Assembly (NCBI GenBank): GCA_910589415.1
Contig: OU342632.1
Location: 52,565,341 to 52,629,340, forward strand
From: Malachius bipustulatus
Taxonomy: Eukaryota > Arthropoda > Insecta > Coleoptera > Melyridae
Length of the DNA: 64,000 nt
Direction: 5' to 3'
The notes below the pieces were generated by a model that saw only the letters and a list, made by a program, of their open reading frames with translations, searched no databases and was not told the DNA's origin. The position numbers and the translations under genes are program-made. Below are positions 33,541-44,890 of the stretch, piece by piece; the first letter of the stretch is position 1; each line of letters begins with the position of its first letter.

Positions 33541-33769
33541 ACCATGATATACCGATATATCGAGCACTGCTCTGGGAGTTGATGAATCTACTCAATCTAA
33601 CCAACTAGTCGGTGGATTTGGTTAGAAAATATGCTGTACATATATGGAGAGACTTCGGGAGGAAATGTTGAGAAACTACACAAATTCACATTCAAGGTAT
33701 AACCTTTTGTGGTTGTGTTGGTTGGTTGACTTGACTCGTTCTTTTTTTTTATTTTTGTCTCCCACTTGA

Positions 33770-33895
33770 TCACACAAGTATTGTATTTGTATTGATTTAT
33801 TGTGAAAATTTATTGTAATTGATTGTTATTGTAAATGTATTATTATTATTGTGCGTATTATATTATTATATATTATTATTATATTATATTGTTAA
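33770..33895. repeat. ATT/TAT-rich simple repeats
   Basis: TATTGTATTTGTATTG-type and TTATTATTA runs. They are probably the tail region of the preceding LINE fragment. Confidence 0.6.
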
Positions 33896-34223
33896 CTGAC
33901 CGAAGGGTTGTCTGGTTCATTGACATTGTGCAGTCAAGAAGTAAGGATTTTTTCAGACTGGAAGACTAAATTTAACTCAAAATTTCATCAAAATTAAATG
34001 CTGAAGCAAACAAATTTATTTCAAAAGAAAAACAAAATGAATAATCTAATGACTGAAGTACCAACCTATTTTAGTCAGTTATAGATTATCTACTATTTTC
34101 AATATTTTTTCGCAAACGTTATAAAATACCGCAAATATGATAACGTATAGGTACACTTTGTAGAAGAATCTTACTATGTTACTAGCAACAATTTTTCATC
34201 AGTCGTACCATAAATATAGCTTT

Positions 34224-35105
34224 TGACAAGCTTTGGAAGAAGAACTCGACATTTATAACATGCGTCTAGAACGGCACTTCGAGGATCTCACTTTTGCTCT
34301 TGGCTCTATAAGATCGTTACTATATTCTTATGACTACTATAGTTAGTATTCGCCGATTTCTGGGATATGTCATAGGATATTATAGTTGACCATTGCCCGT
34401 ATTCACAAACGATAATTTCCCAAATAATTACGTAATTATTAAAATGAGTGAGATGGAGATATGCAGTTTTTTTGCAATAGAATGAGATGGGGATAATTGA
34501 TTACGTAATTATTTAGGAAATTATCGTTTGTGAATACGGGCGCATGTCTCCTATGTTTCAAATCTAATGTTTTCAATATGGACGAGACAGGTTTACAATT
34601 AAATAATAAACCAATGCAAATCTTAGCTGCTAAAAGTTCCAAAAACGTTTCTTCATTGACTTCGGGCGAGAAAGGCGAAACAATTTCTGTAATTGCGTGC
34701 TGCAAAGCCGAGGGAATGTTTCTTCCGCCGTACTCGATATTCAAGAGAAGAAACAAGAAAGAGGAGTTTGCTGATGGAATGCCGCCTGGTTCTCAGATTG
34801 CTATGTCTGAGAAATCGGCAAATGTCAATACAGCTATTTTCAAACATTGGTTGGAGTCGCATTTCTTGCCCCGCAAGCCATCCGGAACCGTATTGTTGAT
34901 TGTTGATGGGCACACTTCCCATACGAATTCTGTGGATGTGCTGAATTTTTGTCAAGAAAACAAAATAATTCTTCTTTGTCTTCCAAGTCATACGACTCAC
35001 TATCTGCAATCTCTTGATCGTTCCTTTTTTAGGTCTTTAAAAACTAACTACTATGCGGCTTTTAACAATTTCATGAAAACGAATCCATTAAGAAAGCTGA
35101 CAAGT
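34224..35105 (+). pseudogene. pogo/Tigger-type transposase remnant with inserted element
   Basis: The DDE part (34557-35090) is a long open frame with 'NMDETGL' (first Asp), 'GEKGETISVIACCKAEG', 'GMPPGSQIAMSE', 'LLIVDGHTSH' (second Asp), 'ILLCLPSHTTHYLQSLDRSFF' split by the third Asp (normally Gln-Pro-Leu-Asp-x-x-x-Phe), and 'LKTNYY'. This is the DDE_1 superfamily endonuclease of pogo/Tigger elements. Upstream, 34227-34346 reads 'ALEEELDIYNMRLERHFEDLT', which resembles the CENP-B-type helix-turn-helix, but the sequence between it and the DDE domain is deleted and replaced by the 147-bp element 34395-34541. C-terminal sequence is lost after about 35100. Three acidic positions survive, but the protein cannot be complete. 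Confidence 0.75.
34395..34541. mobile_element. 147-bp inverted-repeat element within the pogo remnant
   Basis: The left arm GCCCGTATTCACAAACGATA...TTACGTAATTA is complementary to the right arm TTACGTAATTATTTAGG...GAATACGGGC (about 45 bp each). The centre contains GAATGAGATGG-type repeats. No convincing target duplication is seen. Confidence 0.75.
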
Positions 35106-36613
35106 ACTATCTTTTTTTTTAATAATAATTATCAAACTTGCAACTACCATTATACTGGATGTGTCATTTTTAACAGTGTTATATTTGTAGGTGATAGAGA
35201 ATCGCAAAATAAGTGTACTTTCCTAACAAAATATTTTTCAGAAAGACATAATAACGAAGGTTAATATCAAATGAATAAAGAATGAAGTCTTGAAATTTGA
35301 AGTGTGAAAATCGAATTCTGGGAATAACTTTGGGGCCGCTTGAATGATGATGTTCAAGTTTGGTACGAATAGTTCTGAGATAGATACCTATAATTTACTG
35401 GTGATAACTTTTTCCAAAACTGTCCAGTGGCGTAGATGTTAGGAGGTTGTCCCCATTTTTCCGCTCTATTTTCTACGTTTCTGGATATTTTCCACAGATA
35501 TTTAGATATTTTTAGATTATACGTTCTAATTTTAGAAAAAAGACACTTATACTTTAATATACTATTTTACTTTTACTTCAAATAAAGTGAGTGAGAAAAT
35601 ACATATTTTTGAGAATAAGACAAAGATGTGGACTTAAGTGGAAAATACTCATGCTTTATTTTATTCTTCCTGCCCCGTATGTGTCAATTAACAGTAATTT
35701 TAATTTTAAGTTTATTCGTGTAATATCAAAATTGAACTTTTTTAAATGAAAGTGGCAAAATCTTTATTATTTCATTTGTAAAAATTACTAATTTTGCTCA
35801 TATTTTCGTTTATAGAACAAAATACATACCTTAAATAACAAAAACAAATGCGTAAAAAATTAACATAAACTGATACGTCAATATTATATTATTATGTTAT
35901 TGCATGAATTACATATTATTATACAATATTTAATATTGAACATAAATAATAAACTTAATTCCAGATTTAAACTTTGAACCTATACCTATATGTATACTAG
36001 TCTGGAAAATTTGTATGTACACAGATGACCAGGGAGATAGCCATCGAGAATAAACGTATTTTATTGAGGCTTTCAAAGGGCCAGCAGTGAAATAGCAGGT
36101 GATTTGGTGGTCGAGATGAATACCTTGCGATAAGTCTTTTAACGTATGTCAAGTGTGGCATTGTATTGCCGTGGTAGGTAATTTAATGTTTATTACTTTA
36201 TAACCGTCATAAAGATACAAGTGAAAAGTAAACAGTGGAAACTCTCCTCCGAATTAGTTTTGTGTTTCACTATTCTCTCTTCTACTGCCTTGTTGCTACC
36301 GAATTGCCACGAATTTCCTTCATGTTGACTTTTTACCTGTTCGTATTGTGGATACGATAATGACTTCTTTGTTACAAATCGTAGGAAACCTAGGTATTAT
36401 GTGGTTCGTAGAGAGACGGGGGAGACTGCTAAATGAATCGTTCTCATTTATTTGAATAGATAAGAGCTCTGGATTTCTGAAAGTTCGGCATTCTTTAATT
36501 TTGTATTAAGAGTATATGGTAGGTATGAGATAACAAAAAATTGCACAGTATTAAAGTTTTTTGTATTTTTAACCTACAAATTTGTCGTGAATTAGTTATT
36601 TGTGAATGTTATA
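35106..36613. other. no identifiable gene
   Basis: AT-rich. No terminus, protein motif or repeat was recognised over about 1.5 kb. Confidence 0.4.
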
Positions 36614-36976
36614 CAGGGTTGTTTTTTTGAGTGGTCTATCGAAAGAATATGAAGAACCAGAAAAAATAGAGATCTCAAACTTTGATATACCTATTGAGTG
36701 AAAATATTTACAAAATGGCGACCCTTCCGGTAGTCCCGGAAATGAGTATCAACTTTGTTTTTTAATTGGGATTTAATAGTTTAGGAGTTGTTAAAAAGAA
36801 GTGAAAATCGCATTTTTTCAACTACGAAGCAGTGGTACGATGCACATCAAGAATGACTTGAACTAAGACAACTAAACTGCTTACATGACCATATCTTAAC
36901 TTTTTATGATTTATCCTTTATTGCAAAGTAAATATTTATAAAGAATATGGAAATAACCATATTTTTCACCACCCTA
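36614..36976. mobile_element. about 363-bp element, same family as 9220 and 38524
   Basis: The left end CAGGGTTGTTTTTTTGAG follows TA. The right end CACCACCCTA precedes TA. Internal ATGGCGACCCTTCCGG and ATCAACTTTGTT blocks are shared with the element ends at 9220 and 38524. The inverted repeats are weak. Confidence 0.5.
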
Positions 36977-36984
36977 TATAAATA

Positions 36985-37150
36985 TTTCAACTACATAATA
37001 GGATACCTTTTGAAAAGTTAAAACAGGGACATGTAAACCGTTTTTCTCCATCTCGACCCATTTTTGATGTAGTTAGACTGCTTTAAAGTTGTAAAATTAC
37101 TTGTTTATATTTCATAATATATCTTTTACTTATTTTAAACTTCAACTGTA
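36985..37150. repeat. dispersed block (GGGACATGTAA family)
   Basis: Sequence starting CAGGGACATGTAAACCG and continuing through CCATCTCGACCCATTTTTG is related to blocks at 48184-48300 and 55905-56043 and, in part, to 687-837. No function is assigned. Confidence 0.5.
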
Positions 37151-37475
37151 AAAACCCTTCTTATGCAAGATTTTAGTCTTTTCGATTCATATGCTCCGCT
37201 ACAGCTTGACTTGTCTGTTGTCTGTATGGGCAAGGCAACATTTTCTCATGTGTTCGGTTCCGCGGGTGTTAATGTTGCGTTTGGTAGTTCCGATGTATAC
37301 AGCACCACAGGATCACGGTATCTACTTACAAGCTCCAGCAGCAAAAAGGGAATCGATGGGTTCTTTGGCTGAACGAAGATATTGAAAGGTTGTTGTGTAG
37401 GTTTAAATATGGTTTTGACGCCGTGGTGCTGCATTAGTTTACCGATTCGACTGAGGTAAGGGAGAATGCAGCTCC
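37143..37475 (-). pseudogene. Penelope-like element: linker and GIY-YIG remnant, minus strand
   Basis: Minus-strand reading gives 'ILPYLSRIGKLMQHHGVKT', 'IFKPTQQPF' and 'IFVQPKNPSIPF', then, in a shifted frame, a cysteine pair with 'YTS/IHRNYQT' and finally 'QAVAEHMNRK' and 'ESKRLKSC'. The Gly-Val-Lys-Thr-Ile-Phe-Lys-Pro-Thr stretch, followed by a degraded Val-Tyr-Ile-Gly and Ala-Val-Ala-Glu-His segments, is the region between the RT and the GIY-YIG endonuclease of Penelope-like elements. Stops and frameshifts show decay. The frames on the opposite strand here are shadows. Confidence 0.65.
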
Positions 37476-37559
37476 CAAAACTTTCGGTGATTGTTCGTTG
37501 GGTGTCTTAGGATGTTGTGTTCTGGGCCGATTTCCTGATTTCTCGAGCGGTGTAGCCAG

Positions 37560-37740
37560 GAACGAAAATAGCACCTTGGGGCGCAGGATTTACCGAAATC
37601 CGACACACACAGATCTGAATTTATACAAGAACTCCTATCATCATCCAGGCCCAAAACTAGCATTAATAAAAACCCTGGAAATCTTGCATTCGAGTTTCTT
37701 AGACACAACACCTCCCAGAAGAGCTTGCCCACCTAGATGA
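37560..37740 (+). pseudogene. Penelope-like RT C-terminal fragment, plus strand
   Basis: The frame around 37580-37700 reads 'STLGRRIYRNPTHTDLNLY', 'NSYHHPGPKLALIKTLE' and 'LHSSFL'. A Leu-Gly-(x)-(x)-(Val/Ile)-Tyr-Arg-(x)-Pro-Thr-His-Thr-Asp run followed by His-His-Pro-(x)-(x)-Lys-(x)-(x)-(x)-(Val/Ile)-(x)-Thr-Leu is diagnostic, to my knowledge, for the end of the Penelope RT. It faces the GIY-YIG remnant at 37143-37475, which lies on the opposite strand, so the two parts of one protein are arranged head to head. Confidence 0.75.
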
Positions 37741-37933
37741 TGCTCTGTTGGCGAACGATCACACCGCTCAATCTTTTTTTTTCCAGAAATTTATTTTGTG
37801 GCCATTTCAACAATCGGTAATGCTATTGAACTTCATCAAGTGTTAGAAACGTAGATATTCAGATGCTACAGATTGCAGATAAAATCATCTCCAATGCAAG
37901 TAACAAAAAACGCTCCAAATGACATAATGAATA

Positions 37934-38212
37934 TGGCTTGTCCACTGAGTGTTGTCCGGTGAGATGCTACACTGATCCTGACTATAAACGATTTGATTTT
38001 ATACGTTTTAATTCGTACTAATCACTAATTATTATAATTGTACGAATCGAATCAATTATTGTATTATAATAATTATATTAATCAATAATAAATATTATAA
38101 TTATTATATCAATCAATTATTGTAATTGTACGAATTAAAACGTATAAAATCAAATCGTTTATAGTCAGGATCAATGTGGCATCTCACCGGACAACACTCA
38201 GTGGACAAGCCA
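37934..38212. mobile_element. 279-bp near-perfect fold-back element
   Basis: The outer TGGCTTGTCCACTGAGTG and CACTCAGTGGACAAGCCA lie between TA at 37932-37933 and 38213-38214. The arms (about 85-90 bp, nearly identical) continue through CGATTTGATTTTATACG and its complement. The centre is an AT-rich, partly palindromic array of TAATTATTA-type words. High arm identity suggests a recent origin. Confidence 0.85.
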
Positions 38213-38523
38213 TAGGTAATGTTATTTTAGAGAGGAAAGAACATCGACAGTTCCAATACTAAAGACCGTGTCTTGAGATAAGAACATCCAATCTATCGAC
38301 CAGTCATGACAAACGGACGAATAAGTCGCTTGACAGATGACGCGGTGCGATTGATTGGCGACGGAGACGAGAACCTTTGCTGGACCGCAGCTCATTCTTC
38401 TTCAGCATAGGAAACACTGATAATAGATATCCTCATTTCCATCATCAGTCATGGCATTAGGAAGACTCATTGTACATACTACCTATGTATGATAAGCGTG
38501 GCATTATTGATTTAGGTATTATA

Positions 38524-38715
38524 CAGGGTATTTTTTAAGTGATCTATTAGATGTAGGTATATACATATAGAGAACTATATCTCTAGAACTATATTCACGA
38601 TGTCCATCAAGTGAATATATTTCAAAATAGCGACCCGTCCGGTTATACCGGAAATAGATATGAACTTTGTTATTTTAAAATGGAAAACCCATATATTATT
38701 GCATTTTAAAATTCG
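38524..38715 (+). mobile_element. left end of a CAGGGTA element truncated by copia sequence
   Basis: CAGGGTATTTTTTAAGTG follows TA (38522-38523) and continues with ATAGCGACCCGTCCGG and ACTTTGTTATTTT blocks as in the 36614 element. No right end is found before the copia remnant. Confidence 0.5.
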
Positions 38716-38754
38716 TTAAAAAAAAACAAAAGAATTTTACGGTTGCATAGTTGA

Positions 38755-39136
38755 CAATGACTCTGGTGTCACTGCTAAGTACGCAGGTGGAGCAATCTCC
38801 TGGCTAAGTCAACGACAAACAGTAGTGGCCGCATCAACAACTGAAGCAGAAATCTTTGGGGCGAATGTGGGACGCAATTTGGGTGAGCAGACTTATCACA
38901 ACACTCAAAGAAGTCCCTGTTACTCATAGATACCTTTAACTATTGGTAAGTCGCCAACTCTGATTGCACAGAACGCAACATATATCTCAATAAAACATGT
39001 TTTCATTCGAGAGAAAGTAACAGAGAAGATTGGCATTCAACGAGTTTCCATGAACCATCATTTAGCCTACATCATGACAAAGCCTTTGTCAAGAACACGC
39101 TTGAAGTTTTTATGTGTCAAGATGAGACTGATGTAA
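38755..39136 (+). pseudogene. Ty1/copia polyprotein C-terminus (RNase H) remnant
   Basis: Reading with frameshifts: 'GGAISWLSQRQTVVAASTTEAE' in pieces (the copia RNase H block Ser-x-Lys/Arg-Gln-x-x-Val-x-x-Ser-(x)-Thr-Glu-Ala-Glu). Next is 'LITTLKEVPVTHRYL', then 'ISIKHVFIREKVTEKIG' (the conserved His-Ile-x-Ile-Lys-x-His-Phe-Ile-Arg-Glu box) and 'HHLAYIMTKPLSRTRLKFL' (normally Gln-Leu-Ala-Asp-Ile-x-Thr-Lys-Pro-Leu). It stops at 39134-39136. A purine-rich AACAAGGAAAAG lies just before TGTTGAAG (39161), placed as expected for a polypurine tract and 3' LTR start. The rest of the element upstream is missing. Confidence 0.75.
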
Positions 39137-39160
39137 AAAAACCTAATTAACAAGGAAAAG

Positions 39161-39600
39161 TGTTGAAGTAATTCAGGTTTAAAAAAAAAAAATTGTCTGT
39201 CAATTATTGACTTTTCTTGTGTTTTTCGACCTGTGATAATTTACAATTAATGATATTGTTAGAAAAGTAATGCATATGTATTTTGGTGTATTTTCAATGA
39301 AAAACCATTATTGAAGACACCACTTTACAAAAATCTCCCAAACTCATTAAATATCCACCGATCCCGACTATCAGATCACGAGAAAGTGACTTTCCAAAAT
39401 GTTTAATCTCTCGCGACAGATCTCATCAACATATTTTACTTGAATAATTTAACGAATTCATTTAGGCAGTTAAAATATAGGTATAGTCAGGTAGACATTT
39501 TTCGTGCAAGCTGTATAAAATTTTTGTATTTTATTACCTATAATAATAAAGATGCACCCGTTTTTCACTGCTGGGATGTTCCTACAACCGCCATAAATAA
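39161..39600 (+). mobile_element. possible 3' LTR of the copia remnant
   Basis: Starts TGTTGAAGTAATTC after the purine tract. An AATAAAG sits near 39546, and the stretch could end at ACA near 39592. No second LTR is in the window, so the right boundary is a guess. Confidence 0.35.
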
Positions 39601-41183
39601 TTTCTAAGCCCAACCTCTTGCTGTTTGTAGCTCACTTACATAAGTTTTCCTATTTACCCATAACAAATAATGTTACAGAGAGCGAGCTAGACATGCAGTA
39701 TATTACAAGAGTCAAGTCCGCTGGCTTCTATTCTGATAACACTGTTTCCCTTTGGATTAATTTGGATTTGGAATGAGCGAGGCGTAGATCACCAGAGCGA
39801 TATTTACTTGTAATAACACCGAAAATATCATGTCTTAAGACGAGACGATATGTAATTTTACTTGAGCTTCTTAGCTTAAAACGGGTTATTTGTCCGTTTA
39901 TGTTGGCTGTAAAAGCATTCCTCATCTAAAATGGTAAATCGGAAGGTGTTTGCGCTCCAGTCACATCATGAGAAATTCCCGCCATTCTTTTGTTTATTAT
40001 CTAACACACAAGCAGTGTATTTACCTACTTATTATAATCAATTATTTTTGAGACACTTGTATAGGACATACCGTTTTCCTGTTACAACGTTTAAATTTTC
40101 AGTCTAGATGTAAAGATACACAAAAGTGTACATTTCTATTGAGGAATGAATTACAATGAACTCCCTGGATCAATAGAAATCACATGAATCCGAACTACAA
40201 AAAAAAAACTTGAATCCGACTTCCAAAGATAAAGTTCAAAAAAAGAAAAATATTGAATCATAATAATTATTGATGCTGCGATGTTTTGGATTACTTTTCT
40301 CAAAGAACAGCGGCAAAACAGCTCGAAATCAATTATAATTTCAGTTGAAGCCAGCCGTAAAAGCCTACACATGCACATTAATAATGACAACTTGTTTCGC
40401 CTTTCAGAAGGCTCTTTGAACTTTTTCCTCAAATTTTTATATAGACGAGATGTTCTTACTCGTCCCGCAGCAGAGCAAAATTCTTCATTGTTTTCATTCT
40501 TTAGCACGCGAACTTAGTTCGAAGAGTCCTTAAAAAGAATGGTTATACCTAAGTCGTTTTAAATTTCTGTAGGCCATCAACTGCTGCCCCATGATGAAGA
40601 AGAATGAGGTTCTGTGAATCGCTATTAGGTAGTCACAAACCACAAACCCTTCTATTGGAGGTAGGTACGTTTCTGGACTCGTGAAACAACACGTTAGAGA
40701 ATGGCTCAACTTATACTCAGTAGCAAAAAATAAAGGAATTGTCTGAAATACGATAGGAGACCACATTCTTGAAATATTTTTATAGGGATATTTGGTAAGA
40801 TAACTTAATATGATATATTTATTTAAATTAAGCGACTGAATAATTCGGGCGGTTCAAGTGTTGCTTGATATAAATGCAAATTACTTAAGTGTGGTTTTAA
40901 CAAGATGGATGCCCACTGCATAATACCGTAGCTGTGAAATAATGTTTGCAAGAAGTCTTATGCGGTAGACTTAATTTTTAGTAGACTTAGATGCTAATAG
41001 AGCAACAATACAGGGATCGACAAGATCACCGTTCTTGGCTCCAAATGATTTTTCGTTATGGGGAACCGCTAATCAGGTAGATTTAGATTTAGATTTATCG
41101 TGAGCGGGTCACTGTGATACCTCCACTACGACCGAAGGTCTATTGCGGCTCACATCTAGTCGTGCTACATTAACCCCATCAGG
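39600..41183. other. no identifiable gene
   Basis: Contains open frames on both strands (39728-39925, 40151-40517, 40530-40766) without recognisable motifs. Those at 40151-40517 overlap almost fully on opposite strands, so at most one could be real. The last roughly 100 bp (41080-41183) adjoin the LINE remnant and may be its 3' end. Confidence 0.4.
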
Positions 41184-42425
41184 TCAGCCTCTTTGAGGAA
41201 GCTGACTCATCTTGACTATTGTTGATATATTCAGATCATCCAGGTGAAAGTCTGGTGTAAGAAGATCCGAACGTTTGTAATCTGGTCCTCTCCCAAAAGC
41301 GGGACACTCACATAGGATGAGTTTTGTTGTTTCGTCATTTTCCAAGCTCAGGCGGCAATGAGCGCTTATCGCTAAGCCCATTCTGTGCAGATAATGATTC
41401 ACTTCTTTCCTGTTAAGCTCCAATAGCTCTTTGGTCGGTTTTTTCGAAGTACCCTTTATGAAGACCTTAAAATGGGCCAATATTGGTAAGTTTTGCCAAC
41501 GCTGGAGGGCTTCCCTCTCAGCCCAGTTTCATATTGTTGTTTTGGCAATATCCGGTGATATGCCAAATACTGGTTCTAATCCAATAAATTCGGATTCGGC
41601 ACCTTTCCTGGCCAGAGAGTCGGCAAGTTCGTTCTGTCCCTATTCAGTTCCAGAAACTTGGACTTGCAGTGGCTGGAGCTATGGGCTTTTAGAGCCGCTT
41701 GGCTGTGTGAAAATATCTTTATTGATATGCGTTAGCAGTGCATTTTTCAGCAGCTACGCACAGAGCTCTATAGCATAGACTTCGGCCTGAAAAGTGTGAA
41801 AGCCTGCGTGAAGTGTGAACCAACTGTCAGAAGTTTATTGCTGTTGCCCTGCCACACGTCTCTTCTCGGGAGAAGGACCTAATAAGCAGAGCGGTTCATG
41901 ATTGTCTTCGGCATTATGTCCGAGCGCATACCCAGTAGACTGTGACTTTCTATGTCATCCACTAACCTGGTTCGCTCCAAGTTATAAGCCTTTGGTAAGC
42001 TTCTTGCCATCTGTATCATTCTAGATGTAGTCCATCTGGTCTCTCTCTCCAAATAAATATGGAGAGGTGGTAAGTCCAGTAGGATCTTCATAGCCGCCGA
42101 CGCTGTGGTATTAACAGCCCACAGATCACCAGACAAGCTTGTCTTTGTAGGCTAGGGAGCTTTACTTTGGCCATGGCCTGCTGGCCTTTTGACCACCACG
42201 CGGTACTGCCATATGCAATCATTGGTATGACGATCGTTACGCGAAGCCAGTATATTTCTTTGAGTATGATTTCCCATGATTTACCACAGATTCTTTTACA
42301 AGTCCACAAGGAGATTTTGTCTCTGTGTATAACTTTTTCCAAATGGGAGTTCCAAGTAAAATTTTTATTCGGAATTACTCCTAGGTATTTAGGCGCCTCT
42401 TATTATTTTAGAGTTCTGACTCGAG
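41184..42425 (-). pseudogene. LINE ORF2 C-terminal half with RNase H (R1/LOA/Jockey-like)
   Basis: On the minus strand from about 42425: 'YLGVI(x)(x)NKNFTWNSHLEKV', 'YWLRVTIVIPMIAYGSTAWW' and 'LPSLQRQACLVICG' (post-palm region). Then 'TASAAMKILLDLPPLHIYLE' (the conserved Ala-Met-x-x-Leu-Leu-x-Leu-Pro-Pro-Leu-His motif), then an RNase H remnant with 'FQAEVYAIELCA' and 'QNELADSLARKGAE' (Asn-Glu-x-Ala-Asp box). Finally a C-terminal 'HLHRMGLAISAHCRLSLEND' with 'LILCECPAF' (Cys...Cys...His/Cys cluster) and the stop at 41184. Several frameshifts and stops occur. The palm motifs are missing. The plus-strand frame 41431-41778 is its shadow. Confidence 0.75.
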
Positions 42426-44346
42426 GGTGGTTTGGCGTGTTTTCATGATGATTCAATTCTATTTCATCAATTATAAACTCCTTCTTTCCGATTCTCTTCC
42501 TTGATATTCACTTCACAGTTGATCTACCTGGGAGAGTGAATATGTTCCACCTCCGTTTAATTTAATTCATAACCTGGGTGATACTGTATTTTGTTATCAC
42601 TTTGTATACCTTGTTTTTATTTGTCTTGTTCTACCTTTTATTGCACCCGTCGATGCTGCCTCGTAAGGCGACTTTTACGTCACATATATTACCTTGCCCT
42701 TAGGCATTTGTCAATGTTATACCTTATGACTTACCTTACTCGTCATTCGAGTGCTTTTCAGATTGAAACCTTAATCAACTGTATTATTGTAGATTTTACT
42801 AGACACCTCAATTAATAACCTCAAATAACGGAGCATGTTGACTCCGTTCTTTCTCTCAAAAAACTTTGTTCCTTAACGTGATTATTAGCTGACCATACTA
42901 CAGACCTTGACTCTTTAACTATTTTAATCTAGTTAATGATTGAAAATGCTGGACTTTTGTTTATCATTCGTGTTTAGGCTTGTTTACAGACAAATTACTC
43001 AATCTTTTGTATCGGTACCAGCCACCGGTCCGCCAGTAACACGAGTACGTCGGCCTATCACCCAAAGAGAGTAGATAGTATGATGAGAAACATAATAATA
43101 GCGTTTGTCACATGAGATTTAGGTGTGTATAAAATCTGGTTAGAAGAGCTTCGGAAAAACGACCTTATACTGATCAATTTGGTTTTTGAAATCTAAATTG
43201 GCTTTACTCACTCTCGAGGCATATTTTACCCACTCTCGTGGCAAAGTCTAATTTTGGCGACTTTGATTCTCTATTCGAGGAATAACAATTCCCTTCTGAA
43301 ATTTATTATGTTTATGGGATTTCTCGGTATTTGAGGAGCAAGTACTACACCTGACAACCCTGCCTTGTCTTGCTCTGCGCTATCCTACTCTATCTGAGGG
43401 TGCTCCGGTACTGCCGTTGCTAGTTCCTGTCACAGTGCTTTAGAATGGAGGGAATTGCTCACTTTCACTTTTTTTACGTCGTATAATTTGAAGGGACAGG
43501 CTCTTTCTTTATATTGGTTGGATCCTACATCTGAACTAAATAGACTCGGACTCTTTGAGAAATCTGATGATTTGTTTATTGATTTCGTCGTCAATTCCTA
43601 ACTTGAATAATTATTTCTAACAATGTGTCGTCTTATTTATTCACAGGTTATTTATTCCTGACCTGGGTTTGATTTTCCTACTTTCCTCCTAGCTCTATCT
43701 CGATTTTCCTATTCTTTGAATTTGTAATTACCTAATTGGTTGAGAGATCTCCTGCCCGCCGCGGTCTTTCCTATTTGTTGACGTGATTGCGTAGGTACTG
43801 TAACAACCACCCCCCTACCCCCGATGATCGTCTAGAAAAAGCGGCCAGGACCCCTCGTTGTGTCGTTTCTTCTCGTAGCCACACTCGGTTCTCGGATAGG
43901 GTATGCAAAAGCTCAGGAGTCAAGAAATACCTGCGTGATGAGAATTTATTACCTTAAAAATTAAAAAATGAAATGATATCACCTTTCATCGATTTTCAAA
44001 CTCGATATCAGTTCATTCTTTACAATGAATCTTAAATTACCTTAATTAATTTCTTATTAGTTTATTTTACATCTATTTATTCAGACCTTCCGATGCTGTT
44101 CCTGCAGCTGGTTTGAAAAGGACCTGCTTGAGTCATCTCAATCATCTTACTCTCTGTTTGGCTTGGCTTTTGTGTGTGAGGGTTGTCGTAAAAATTCCTG
44201 ACCTGACAATGAATTGAATGGTTTGATGATTTCACTTTCGCTGGTGTGTTGGCTCTACTATTGGGGGTTTTCGGTGTTGCGAGATTGAGCAAGTTTTACT
44301 TCAATTTCAAGCTTGTGGTTTGACTGTTTCTCTGTTTCCTAATTTG
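42426..44346. other. unidentified, possible LTR-element region
   Basis: No coding domain found. Direct short repeats (ACTCTCGAGGCA, ACTCTCGTGGCA) occur at 43207-43245. On the minus strand a purine tract (GGGGGTAGGGGGGTGG, from 43823 down to 43808) is followed by TTGTTACAGTACCTACG, which looks like a polypurine tract joined to an LTR start. A closely similar junction exists on the plus strand at 46198-46222. Confidence 0.35.
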
Positions 44347-44890
44347 ACTAAGTCATCAATTTGCATCAATTTACCAAGATAAATTACCAGAACCTACAAG
44401 AGACGAAGGCAGCATCCCACTGACCTTCTCCCCCAGGCCACTCTGTTCAAGTGAACATCGGTTTTACGCGACTTACGCAATAATAAAAACACTGAAGGCA
44501 CTCTCTCATTCGCGCAACTGCTGAAAGAAAATACCTTGATCTCTTTGGATCTGAGTTTACCGCAAAAGGCTATGCTCTGACATTACGGAACTCGGTTTTG
44601 TTTTGTTTTTTGTTTTTTTTGGTTTTATTCCTTCATTTGTTCTTATTAATGTTATAAGTATGCTACTCCAACTTTTGATGTAAACCTCGATTTGTTTGAA
44701 TGTTGTTGTTTGCGTTTCTGAGAGGTTTTAGTTGTCAAAGTTCGAAATGAGGTACAAATTGATACTTAACAAACAAACGAGAAATGAAGTTAAACTTCCC
44801 TGGGTTAGTGAGGTGACCTGTCTTTTGTTTCTGTTTCTGTTTCTGTTTGTTTTGGCCTTTTGTTTGTTTTTGAGACGTCTCAATTCCTTT
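44347..44890 (-). repeat. dispersed repeat, inverted copy of 26180-26848
   Basis: Shares, inverted and in order, the TACCAGAACCTAC, CAGCATCCCACTGACC, ACACTGAAGGCACTC, GCTATGCTCTGACATT and CAAATTGATACTTAACAA blocks. The two copies differ by small indels. Confidence 0.6.

Noticed and set aside
37498..37740. Single plus-strand gene of 80 residues
   Set aside because: Only its second half matches the Penelope RT end. The first half is unrelated read-through.
40151..40517. 118-residue minus and 78-residue plus frames
   Set aside because: Mutually overlapping on opposite strands, low-complexity ends, no motif and no second copy in the window.
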